Shown piece by piece: positions 56,578 through 64,000 of a stretch of DNA of 64,000 nt (positions are counted from its first letter, which is position 1; the number at the start of each line of letters is the position of its first letter). A model generated the notes under the pieces. It searched no databases. It was given only the letters and a program-made list of their open reading frames with translations, and had not been told where the DNA came from. The position numbers and the translations under genes are program-made. This DNA is from Lelliottia jeotgali. Lineage in GTDB: Bacteria > Pseudomonadota > Gammaproteobacteria > Enterobacterales > Enterobacteriaceae. The stretch is from contig CP018628.1 in assembly GCA_002271215.1 (NCBI GenBank), forward strand, positions 3,720,001 through 3,784,000, given 5' to 3'.

Positions 56578-57843
56578 TTAGCGTGATGGATGTTGTTCTG
56601 CGACGTTTATTGCCTGATTACCGCGCCATTTGCTCTGACAGGCAGATAAGGTAAAGGCAGAAATAATCGTAAAGGTCAGCGCCGTGACGCCCATGATGAT
56701 ATAGGTCTGTTCGAAGCCGATGCGGTCATACATATATCCAGCTGGTGAAGAGACCACCACGTTCCCGACATACAGCATCGCCTGATAGCCTAATAAATAC
56801 ATGGTGGCGTTCACGCGTTTATCGAAATGTTCGGCGATATATTTAAAGACCGACACCAGCAGGAGGCAGATTTCCAGACCGTATAGTGGTTTGAGAATCG
56901 AAATTAACAGATGCGAATCGCACATCCCGGAAATAATCAAACGTGCGCCGACCACTAATCCGACAATTAATAACCCGCGTTTGGCACCAATAAAGTTAAC
57001 GAATAGCGGAATAACCATATACATCAGGAATTCCATCCCCGACTGCACGGTGCCCAGATAGCCAAATACCGCGTTGCCTTGATGTACATCGTCGAAGAAG
57101 GTCACGAAGTAGCGCGAGAATTGCTGTTCGGCGATAAACATCATCCACGCCACGCCCGCCACATACAGACAGAAGGCCCAGAATTTGCGGTTACGCAGCA
57201 GCGCGTAAACGTCCGACGGTGCGATTTTCTCTTTGGTCAGCACCTCACCCGCATGGACGGAGTTAGTGTTCACTTTCAGGTTCAGCAAGACGATCAGCAT
57301 GATAACCGACGCCACGCTGCCCATAATGAAGTTGTACGCCGGAGAGAGATTAAACAGCAGGCCGGAAAATGACGACGCCACCGCCCAACCGAGCGATCCC
57401 CACATGCGGATCTGGCCGAACTCCATACCGTTCAAACGGCTAAAGCGGTCGGAATAGGATTCGCACGCCGCCACGCCCGCATACCAGGCGAAGCTTAAAT
57501 AGAGCGCACCAATAATAATCCCAAGCAACGTGTTAGACATGAGTAACGGCTGATAGACATAAATAAAGAACGGAGCCATCAATGCCGACATCGTGACGAC
57601 AAAATAGAGCAGATATTTGCTCATGCCGATTTTATCGAGAATATAACCATAAATCGGTTTCAGGATAACGGAGAACACGCCGTTCACCGCAAATACGGTA
57701 CCAATCACCGAACCGCTGAGATTCGCTTTTTGGCCGAGCCAGATAGCCAGCAGGCCAATACTGGCCGACCAGGTAAAGAAATAGAGAAAAATAAAGGTAC
57801 TGATTTTGTAATATTCGGTTTTATTCGTTGAGCTGATTTTCAT
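56578..57843 (-). CDS. LacY-type oligosaccharide:proton symporter
   Basis: 421 residues with twelve predicted membrane helices. Resembles the LacY/MelY/RafB oligosaccharide:H+ symporters (LDKIGMSKYLLYF motif in the first cytoplasmic loop, EQQFSRYFVTFF and NATMYLLGYQ in the second half). Likely imports the unsaturated disaccharide used by the GH88 enzyme. GAGG lies before the ATG. 28 bases upstream of GH88. Confidence 0.85.
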   Translation of the reverse strand: MKISSTNKTEYYKISTFIFLYFFTWSASIGLLAIWLGQKANLSGSVIGTVFAVNGVFSVILKPIYGYILDKIGMSKYLLYFVVTMSALMAPFFIYVYQPLLMSNTLLGIIIGALYLSFAWYAGVAACESYSDRFSRLNGMEFGQIRMWGSLGWAVASSFSGLLFNLSPAYNFIMGSVASVIMLIVLLNLKVNTNSVHAGEVLTKEKIAPSDVYALLRNRKFWAFCLYVAGVAWMMFIAEQQFSRYFVTFFDDVHQGNAVFGYLGTVQSGMEFLMYMVIPLFVNFIGAKRGLLIVGLVVGARLIISGMCDSHLLISILKPLYGLEICLLLVSVFKYIAEHFDKRVNATMYLLGYQAMLYVGNVVVSSPAGYMYDRIGFEQTYIIMGVTALTFTIISAFTLSACQSKWRGNQAINVAEQHPSR

Positions 57844-57876
57844 AGAATCCTCGCCAACTTGTAGGGTCCAGAGTGT

Positions 57877-59739
57877 TTATATAAAGAACGACAACTGACG
57901 TTCGCTTCCCGGTTCGTTAATCACGACCTGGTTATTGTTGATATGCAGCTGCGGGGTGACCGCGTAGTTTTTCTGTTCCCCGGAAGCGGTGACGGCGCAG
58001 CAGAGCCAGCTTTCCCCGACCGGGATTTCACTCATGAGCACAGGAATCGACGCGCACTCTGCAAACATCACGCTGCTGTTTGGCGGGGTGACGATGCTGT
58101 CGGGCTGGCGCGCCATCGCTGGCGAGAGATCGACAATCACGCTGCTGCCGTTCTGGGCATTCAACACAGTCCTGCGCTCCTGCAAGCGATGCTCTGTTTT
58201 GATCACCGCAAATCCGCCTTCCACCGTTTGCAATCTGCGGGCGCTATCCACGCGATGCAGGCGCAGATGCCACTCGCCAAACGGTACCAGCCAGGTATCG
58301 ATATGCACGTCGTGCCACGGCGACCAGCGCGAGAAAATGAAGTTTTCATCGACGCGCACTTCCTCACAGTCGCGACGACCGCGAAAGTAATTATCCCCGT
58401 CAGAGAGCAGCAGCATCGAGTCGCAGGCCGCGTGTTTGATGCCGTAGCGCCCACGCTCAATGGTGAAACCAAAGCGGCTGGAGTAGGCAAATTTGGTGTA
58501 TTTCGCCTCGGTGTTGACGTAGTTATTTAGCTCAAGCTGTCCGGCGGTAAGCAGCGTGACGTGCTGCGAATCGTCGGTGTGGATAACTATCTGCTGCGCG
58601 TTGGGGATCAGGTGTTTTTCCGCGCGTTTCGGCAACGGCTGTTCCTCTGCCTGCCAGAACGGACTTCCCTCATCCAGTGCCAGGATCAGGTAGGTTTTCA
58701 GTGCCCAGTACGGCGACCCCGGTGAGTTGTAGTCCTCGCACATCGCCAGATTCGGATAGGCAAAACCGAGCGTCAGAATACCGTCGCGATCGAGGATCGG
58801 CTGATGCTGCCACCAGCGCAGATGGCGCAAAATGATGCCTTTGACGATGCCTGGCGTGAACACATCCAGCCCAGAAAATGCCACCGCGCTCCAGAAAGCG
58901 ACCATCGCAAAGCGGTAGGTCAGGCTGCGGCCAAACGGAATCGAGGCTCCGTCGGCGGCGGACATATAAATGAAATCATCAGCAAACTGGCGTGCGCGGT
59001 CGCGCAGCACAGCCGCCCTCTCCTCGTCGCCGCTCAGGGTGGCGTAGATCAGGCCGTAAAAGTGAAACGCCATCGAGATGTAATAGTCTTTCGGACGGCC
59101 CACGCCATCGGAATACCAGCCGTCGCCCAGATAGTAGGCGTCCATCAGCGCAAAGCGGTGATCGATAGCAGATTGATCGAACGGCAATCCGGCGCGTTTA
59201 AAACCGAGCTGGACCATAATGGCAAAATAGTTCCAGTTGCTGTCCGGCATCTGGGCATCGGTGATTTGATTCAGCCACGCGTGCAGATTTTGCACCTCGC
59301 GCTCGCTGAACAGACCTGTGAGCCGGTTTTGCAGCAGCGCCAGCCCGAGTCCATAGGCAGCCATCTCCACCAGACGCTGATCGTAAGGCGCGGTTTCGCC
59401 CCAGTAGCCTGCACTGTGCGGATCGGTGCCCTGCTTAATCGCGGTGATGTATTTCTCGCTATAGGGCGTGCTGTCGCCAGATGCCAGCAGCGGAAACAGG
59501 CCCCACAACGCGCGCGACAGCCCCTCCATCTGCGCAATATCCGTCGCGTAGTGCGCACACGTATCACCCAGTGAAATGCGTGAACTGCCCGGCGTAAACT
59601 GCTTATCCAGCGCGCCTAACAGGGTATTTAATTCCGCCACCACATCCTGGCGGGTAGACAACGGATTTGATGTTTCTTTATTTGCCGCCCACATACGCTC
59701 GTCCTCGTAATCATCTGCGGCAAAGAATAGTGAATCCAT
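57877..59739 (-). CDS. DUF2264 family protein of the glycan-utilisation locus
   Basis: 620 residues from ATG 59739; a GTG nine codons earlier has no ribosome site. The N-terminal half (about 20-360) is an all-helical barrel with many Trp and Asp (YLGDGWYSDGVGRPKDYY); the C-terminal half (about 380-620) is mainly beta. It fits DUF2264, found with uronate-glycan degrading genes; enzymatic activity is not known to me. No signal peptide. First gene of the operon with the symporter and GH88 enzyme downstream. Confidence 0.75.
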   Translation of the reverse strand: MDSLFFAADDYEDERMWAANKETSNPLSTRQDVVAELNTLLGALDKQFTPGSSRISLGDTCAHYATDIAQMEGLSRALWGLFPLLASGDSTPYSEKYITAIKQGTDPHSAGYWGETAPYDQRLVEMAAYGLGLALLQNRLTGLFSEREVQNLHAWLNQITDAQMPDSNWNYFAIMVQLGFKRAGLPFDQSAIDHRFALMDAYYLGDGWYSDGVGRPKDYYISMAFHFYGLIYATLSGDEERAAVLRDRARQFADDFIYMSAADGASIPFGRSLTYRFAMVAFWSAVAFSGLDVFTPGIVKGIILRHLRWWQHQPILDRDGILTLGFAYPNLAMCEDYNSPGSPYWALKTYLILALDEGSPFWQAEEQPLPKRAEKHLIPNAQQIVIHTDDSQHVTLLTAGQLELNNYVNTEAKYTKFAYSSRFGFTIERGRYGIKHAACDSMLLLSDGDNYFRGRRDCEEVRVDENFIFSRWSPWHDVHIDTWLVPFGEWHLRLHRVDSARRLQTVEGGFAVIKTEHRLQERRTVLNAQNGSSVIVDLSPAMARQPDSIVTPPNSSVMFAECASIPVLMSEIPVGESWLCCAVTASGEQKNYAVTPQLHINNNQVVINEPGSERQLSFFI

Positions 59740-59860
59740 AACCCTCAGAAATGTTAGCCGTGTCACAGGGAAGAGAGATGAATAAACCCGAAGTTGAGAA
59801 AATTTAAAAAGGTGGTTTATAACGGAGAAGAGACGGGTAAAAGTTGAGTTTTATTGCACT

Positions 59861-60700
59861 ATGCGCGACACGCCAAAATCTGACCATCTGGAGCTGATCA
59901 CCCTCAACGATACCATTGTGTCGTTCAGCCGCCTGTTCGCCAATACCGTGCGCTATCACCACTGGCATCAGTGTCTGGAAATTCTGTATGTCGAAGAGGG
60001 TTTTGGCGTGGCGATCGTCGATAATCGCCACTACACCATGCGCCCCGGACGGATGTTTTTCTTCCCGCCGTTTACGCTGCACAAAGTGATGGTTGATGAG
60101 CAGGCCGAGGCGATTTATCGGCGCACTATTATTCACCTCGATCACCACGCAGTGCTGAAAGTGCTACGTGATTTCCCGCAGGCGCAGCAGCGATTACAAA
60201 AGCTGGCGCGGCGCGGCGGGCCCGCGTGGGTGGCCGATGTGGCGCAAAGTCAGGTTCATATTAATCATCTGCTGAACTGCTATCAGCCGCCGATGAACAG
60301 CGAAAGCGTCGCCAGCCTGCTGATCAGTTTATTTGCCATGCTGCCGGACGACAGCGATGGCGCACCCGGCAGCAGCCACGGCATCGCCAGCCAAGTGATG
60401 TTCTGGCTGGATGAGAACTATCAGGTCAAATTTAGCCTCGACGCGCTGGCGCTTGAGCTGGGTAAATCCCGCAGCTACGTTTCACGTAAATTCCACTCGG
60501 AGACGGGCGAGAAAATTCACGATTACCTGAATACGCTGAGGCTGCGAAAGGCCTGCGAATGCCTGCTGCACAGCGACGAGAGTGTGCGGGATATCGGTGC
60601 GCGGGTCGGATTTTCGGATGTGACGTATTTTATCAGCGCGTTCAGGAAGGGGATCGGTGAGACGCCGTTGCAGTACCGGAAGAATCATTCGGGCGGTTGA
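59861..60700 (+). CDS. AraC-family regulator of the glycan locus
   Basis: 279 residues: N-terminal cupin (about 15-115; YHHWHQCLEILYVEEG), C-terminal double helix-turn-helix (about 180-275; LGKSRSYVSRKFHSETGEKI, GFSDVTYFISAFRKGIG). Divergent from the three glycan genes over a 121-base gap, so it likely activates them in response to an imported sugar. The ribosome site is weak. Copy C of the dispersed element follows its stop. Confidence 0.9.
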   Translation: MRDTPKSDHLELITLNDTIVSFSRLFANTVRYHHWHQCLEILYVEEGFGVAIVDNRHYTMRPGRMFFFPPFTLHKVMVDEQAEAIYRRTIIHLDHHAVLKVLRDFPQAQQRLQKLARRGGPAWVADVAQSQVHINHLLNCYQPPMNSESVASLLISLFAMLPDDSDGAPGSSHGIASQVMFWLDENYQVKFSLDALALELGKSRSYVSRKFHSETGEKIHDYLNTLRLRKACECLLHSDESVRDIGARVGFSDVTYFISAFRKGIGETPLQYRKNHSGG

Positions 60701-60706
60701 AGTTGG

Positions 60707-60790
60707 GTGCGGTCTGTTGCCCTCACCCCGGCCCTCTCCCACGGGAGAGGGAGAACACATTAAAAACGGCAACCCTGTTGCCGTTTTGCA
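60707..60790. repeat. Dispersed palindromic element with built-in terminator, copy C
   Basis: GGTGCGG..TGTTGCCCTCACCCC, CTCTCCCACGGGAGAG, a short spacer, then the AAAACGGCAAC/GTTGCCGTTTT terminator, as in copy B at 37.55 kb. Confidence 0.85.
60763..60787. terminator. Bidirectional terminator between araC-type and rpiR-type genes
   Basis: AAAACGGCAAC-CCT-GTTGCCGTTTT stem, about 60 bases after the AraC-type stop. Confidence 0.8.
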
Positions 60791-60798
60791 TTGACCTT

Positions 60799-60867
60799 GT
60801 AGGCCGGGTAAGGCAACGCCGCCACCCGGCATTTTTGCCCGGCGGCGCTGCGCTTGCACGGGCCTAC
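60799..60867. repeat. REP pair before the rpiR-type gene
   Basis: REP palindromes at 60799-60830 and 60837-60867, inverted relative to each other, just beyond the RpiR stop codon. Confidence 0.85.
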
Positions 60868-60881
60868 AAAACCGGGCTGAT

Positions 60882-61769
60882 TTAAGCACTTTTCTTCCCC
60901 GGTTTTAATCCGCGATGAAATTCATTGATGCGTTTCATAGACTTAATCGTGCGCTGCGGTGCGGTGGATGCCACCGATAACACAATCATCTCCAGACACA
61001 GCATCACCGTGCCGTGCAGCGGGATTTTACCCTTCTCGTTACCGCGCGGAACGTGGATCACCACGCTCGCCTCTTTGCTGAATCGCGAATCGACAGCGTT
61101 GGTCAGCAGAATGGTCGGAATACCTAAACGGCGGGCCTCACGCAGGGTAGTTTGTCCTTCCCGGTGCGCGGATTTTTGCGCCATCATCACCAGTACATCC
61201 CCGCGCTGGAGCTCAATCAGCTGTTCAGCGAGGTTAATCCCTGTGCGATTCAGCGCCATCGCTGGCAGGCCAATGCGGCTAAACAATCGCGCGGTATATT
61301 CCGCCAGAATCCCCGACGCGCCAATACCAAATATCGCCACCTGGCGCGCCTCTGCGAGCAGCGCCACCGCCTGCGCCAACGCGTAACGGTTCTGTGGTTC
61401 CGATAATATCTCGCAGGTGTGCTGATGCCCTTCCAGCACAAAATCGATACTTGAATTGACGTCGCTGGTCAGCGCCTTCACGGTGGTGGTGATCTTCTCG
61501 CTGGAACTGAGCGTCGGTCCAAACCAGTGTTCCAGCGTCTGTTTCAAATCGCGCAAACCGGCAAAACCCAACGCCTGAATAGCGCGCACCACCGTCGCAT
61601 CGGAGGTTTTGAGCTGCGCAGCGATTTCCATCGCCGTTTGCTCCATCACCGCTTCACGATTGTCATTGATGTAACTGGCGACCAGCAGCAGGCGCGGCGT
61701 GAGCTGATGCGCGCGAGCGCGAAAACGCTCGCCGTAGACATCTACGCGAGATTTGTCTTTTCTGATCAT
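60882..61769 (-). CDS. RpiR-family regulator coupled to an iron-chelate transporter
   Basis: 295 residues from ATG 61769, which overlaps the TGA of the upstream binding-protein gene (ATGA) and has GGAGG upstream; the frame extends 48 codons further without support. N-terminal RpiR helix-turn-helix (about 35-80; QLKTSDATVVRAIQALGF) and a SIS domain (about 130-265; VAIFGIGASGILAEY). RpiR proteins usually sense sugar phosphates, but here the gene is in an iron-chelate uptake operon. The ligand is unknown. Confidence 0.85.
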   Translation of the reverse strand: MIRKDKSRVDVYGERFRARAHQLTPRLLLVASYINDNREAVMEQTAMEIAAQLKTSDATVVRAIQALGFAGLRDLKQTLEHWFGPTLSSSEKITTTVKALTSDVNSSIDFVLEGHQHTCEILSEPQNRYALAQAVALLAEARQVAIFGIGASGILAEYTARLFSRIGLPAMALNRTGINLAEQLIELQRGDVLVMMAQKSAHREGQTTLREARRLGIPTILLTNAVDSRFSKEASVVIHVPRGNEKGKIPLHGTVMLCLEMIVLSVASTAPQRTIKSMKRINEFHRGLKPGKKSA

Positions 61770-62713
61770 TTCACCTCCGGTAACGGACGACCGGCGATTT
61801 GTGACTGGATCTGCGCGGCCATTAACCCCAGCGAGGCGAAGGAGTTGGAGATCGCCTCCTCGCGTGAAATCAGCACGTAATGTCCGGTGCGACAGGCGTT
61901 GAGGAACTGGCACCAGCCGGGCATGACGGCCTCCATCGCCGCCAGCTCGTCCTGCGGTTTGCCGCCCGTGTCGCCGCGCCAGGTGGCAAAGACGAAATCC
62001 GCATCCAGCTCCGGCAGACGCTCGGCGCTGACGTCAATGCGGCCACCTTCGGGAATATTGTCGATAAGAGGCGGGAAGGTGAATCCGGCGTCGCGCAGCA
62101 CGCGGCCAAGGGAGTGATAGCTGTGCATCACCGTGATCTTGCCCTGATTAGCCTGGATCACCGAGACGCTCGTTTTCTTCGTCTCGATCGTCGCTTTTAG
62201 CGCGGCGATCTGATCCTGATAGCGACGCTCAAGGATCTTGAGCCGCTCCTGCGTGCCGGTCAGCTGCGCCAGCTTGCGGTAGATTTCCGGCGCACCGCCG
62301 TCAAGATGATCGATGCTTACCGTCGGCGCGATTTTCTCTAACTGCGAAACCGGCGTGCTGCGGGTCGGCTCGGTGATGATCAGATCCGGCTTGGCGGCGG
62401 CGATGGCTTCAATATCAATATCCGCCGTGCCGATAAACTGGATAGACGAATTATCGAAATCTACCCCCGTCAGCAGCCCACCGGAGCGGATAAAATGGCT
62501 GCCGTCCGGGCGCGTACGTCCGTGACTCGCCACCGGCGGGACGCCCAGTTCGATCAGCGGAATGGTGATATCCAGATCGTGCAACGACACGATGCGTTTC
62601 GGGTGCAGAGGCACCGTCACCGTGCGCCCTAAATCATCGGTAAACGTCTGAACCGGTTCCGCTGCGCTCGCGGAAAACCCCGCCAGCAGTAGCATCAAAA
62701 ACATAACGCGCAT
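61766..62713 (-). CDS. Iron-chelate ABC binding protein, FecB/FatB-like
   Basis: 315 residues. Signal peptide ends FSASAAEP (about 18). Class III binding protein of the FecB/FepB type: DDLGRTVTVPLHPKRIVSL at the start, two lobes with a connecting helix, and KPDLIITEP. Delivers a siderophore or citrate-type ferric complex to the permeases encoded just upstream. AAAAGGGG lies before the ATG; 12 bases after the permease stop. Confidence 0.85.
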   Translation of the reverse strand: MRVMFLMLLLAGFSASAAEPVQTFTDDLGRTVTVPLHPKRIVSLHDLDITIPLIELGVPPVASHGRTRPDGSHFIRSGGLLTGVDFDNSSIQFIGTADIDIEAIAAAKPDLIITEPTRSTPVSQLEKIAPTVSIDHLDGGAPEIYRKLAQLTGTQERLKILERRYQDQIAALKATIETKKTSVSVIQANQGKITVMHSYHSLGRVLRDAGFTFPPLIDNIPEGGRIDVSAERLPELDADFVFATWRGDTGGKPQDELAAMEAVMPGWCQFLNACRTGHYVLISREEAISNSFASLGLMAAQIQSQIAGRPLPEVK

Positions 62714-62725
62714 TTCATTCCCCTT

Positions 62726-63778
62726 TTAAAACCGGTCCCGGCGCGCCCAGAGCAGCACCAGGAAAAACGGACCGCCAATCAGCGAGATAACAATACCCGC
62801 AGGTAGTTGCAGCGGCAGAAACGCCAGCCGACCAATGTTATCCGCGAGCAAAACCAGCAGCGCACCCAGCGCCGCGCTGCCCACCAGCAGCGTAGTCTGC
62901 CCCCCGCGCAGCAGAAAACGCGCCATATGCGGCGCAATCAAACCGACAAAACCAATGCTCCCGACGCACGACACGCAGGCCGCCGTCAGTAATACCGGGG
63001 CCAGTACGCGCAGCAACGCCAGACGCGAGGTCCGCACGCCCAGCCCGGTCGCGGTGTGATTCCCGAGCAGGGCGACATCCGCCGCGCGGGCCGTAAACAG
63101 CAGCAGCGCAAACGCGGGGAGCGCCCAGCCCGCCGCCACGCCAACCAGCGTCCAGTTTGCCGCGTGCAGGCTCCCGGCGAGCCACAGCAGCGCGGTTTGC
63201 ACGTCTCGCACGTCCGCCGTGGTCATGAAAACCCCCATTCCGGCGGCGAAGGTCCACGACACGCCAATGCCAATCAAAATAAAGCGCGGACGGGAAATGT
63301 CGCGGGCAAGCCATATCACCAGCAGCGCTGTCAGCAAACCGCCCGCCATCCCCACCACCGGACGCCAGAGAACGGAAAGCGTCGGAAACTGGAAAATCAG
63401 CAGCAACACCGCCACGCTACAGCCCTCTTTCACCCCGATAAGACCGGGATCGGCCAGCCCGTTGCGGGTTATGGACTGCATCGCCGCCCCCGCCATGCCG
63501 AGCATCGCCCCGCAGAGCAGCGCCATCAGCAGGCGCGGCAGACGGATGTCCTGCACGATGAAACGGGCGTCGGCGCTCAACGCATCGGGATAAAACAGCG
63601 CACGTGCGACATCAGACGTCGGAACGGGAAGTGTGCCGTGCGTCAGGCCCAGTACCAGCAGCGAGAAGATCAACAGGGTTAATACGGCTAACCAGCCCAG
63701 CGCTTTGGGGCGGATTAATGTGGAAAATTGTCCGCAACGCAGCGGGCGCAGTTCGGCGCGTAAAACAGCCCGGCTCAT
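62726..63778 (-). CDS. FecCD-family iron-chelate permease
   Basis: 350 residues, about ten membrane helices, FecCD/BtuC family (RLPRLLMALLCGAMLGMAGA; GSIGFVGLIAPHMAR near the C-terminus). The start overlaps the upstream permease stop by four bases (ATGA). Confidence 0.9.
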   Translation of the reverse strand: MSRAVLRAELRPLRCGQFSTLIRPKALGWLAVLTLLIFSLLVLGLTHGTLPVPTSDVARALFYPDALSADARFIVQDIRLPRLLMALLCGAMLGMAGAAMQSITRNGLADPGLIGVKEGCSVAVLLLIFQFPTLSVLWRPVVGMAGGLLTALLVIWLARDISRPRFILIGIGVSWTFAAGMGVFMTTADVRDVQTALLWLAGSLHAANWTLVGVAAGWALPAFALLLFTARAADVALLGNHTATGLGVRTSRLALLRVLAPVLLTAACVSCVGSIGFVGLIAPHMARFLLRGGQTTLLVGSAALGALLVLLADNIGRLAFLPLQLPAGIVISLIGGPFFLVLLWARRDRF

Positions 63779-64000
63779 CGGAACATCCTCGCGGTTATCA
63801 GGATAAACACCGGTGCGCCGACCAGTGCGGTCATTACGCCGGTCGCCAGTTCGTGCGGCGTAAACAGCGTGCGCGCCGAGATATCTGCCAGCAAAAGCAC
63901 CAGTGCACCGCAGCAGGCACAGAGCGGCACCATGACGCGTAAATCCACCGATACCAGACGGCGGATAATCTGCGGGACCACCAGACCGATAAAACCAATC
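63775..64000 (-). CDS. FecCD-family permease, C-terminal part (cut by window edge)
   Basis: The last 74 codons of a second FecCD-type permease run off the right edge: GFIGLVVPQIIRRLV, the family's loop near the end, then closing helices and TARMFR. The two permeases form a heterodimer. An ATPase and possibly a receptor gene are expected further right. Confidence 0.85.
   Translation of the reverse strand, partial: IGFIGLVVPQIIRRLVSVDLRVMVPLCACCGALVLLLADISARTLFTPHELATGVMTALVGAPVFILITARMFR

Overview
The window reads as chromosomal DNA of an enterobacterium close to Enterobacter, Lelliottia, Citrobacter or Klebsiella. Most genes from about 17.6 to 55.2 kb are clear counterparts of the E. coli K-12 block gss-yghU-yghW-yghX-gpr-yghA-exbDB-metC-yghB-yqhC-yqhD-dkgA-ygiQ-ftsP-plsC-parC-ygiW-qseBC-mdaB-ygiN. 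REP palindromes, an ERIC element and other short intergenic repeats of enterobacterial type sit between them. No tRNA, rRNA, insertion sequence, prophage or CRISPR array was seen.

Layout. 0-9.3 kb: a long chaperone-usher fimbrial operon on the minus strand: major pilin, minor pilin, usher (interrupted by one in-frame TAA), chaperone, four minor pilins, two-domain tip adhesin, then an FKBP-like periplasmic protein and the start of an unrecognised gene. 9.3-10.35 kb: AT-rich control region without a convincing gene. 10.35-14.5 kb: a lipoprotein alpha/beta hydrolase and a large autotransporter with a pentapeptide-repeat linker. 14.5-17.5 kb: a redox-stress operon encoding a periplasmic peroxiredoxin, a DsbD-like thiol reductase, an ECF sigma factor and an NrsF-type anti-sigma factor. 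17.6-26.3 kb: gss, a five-gene peptide-type ABC importer, and yghU.

26.3-31.0 kb is accessory DNA where E. coli K-12 carries the hydrogenase-2 (hyb) operon: two orphan substrate-binding proteins (MolA-like and ModA-like) behind a ModE-type operator, a decayed LuxR-type regulator, a PAS-GGDEF diguanylate cyclase translationally coupled to a DeoR-type regulator, and yghW behind a second, near-perfect ModE-type operator. 31-36.6 kb holds a chemoreceptor with a FliA-type promoter, an intact yghX, gpr, and three unrecognised small genes. 36.6-55.2 kb is the conserved core (yghA to ygiN).

55.3-60.7 kb is a uronate-glycan utilisation locus: a GH88 hydrolase, a LacY-like symporter, a DUF2264 protein and a divergent AraC regulator. 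60.9-64.0 kb is an iron-chelate ABC importer (binding protein, two FecCD permeases, the outer one cut by the window edge) whose last gene is an overlapping RpiR-type regulator.

Shared themes are surface structures (fimbria, autotransporter), thiol and aldehyde detoxification (peroxiredoxin, DsbD-like, Gss, YghU, YqhD, DkgA, MdaB, YgiN), metal uptake (ModE-linked binding proteins, ExbBD, FecBCD-like), and signalling (QseBC, chemoreceptor, diguanylate cyclase). Three copies of a dispersed palindromic element lie just after stop codons of plus-strand genes, and two of them carry the same terminator hairpin.
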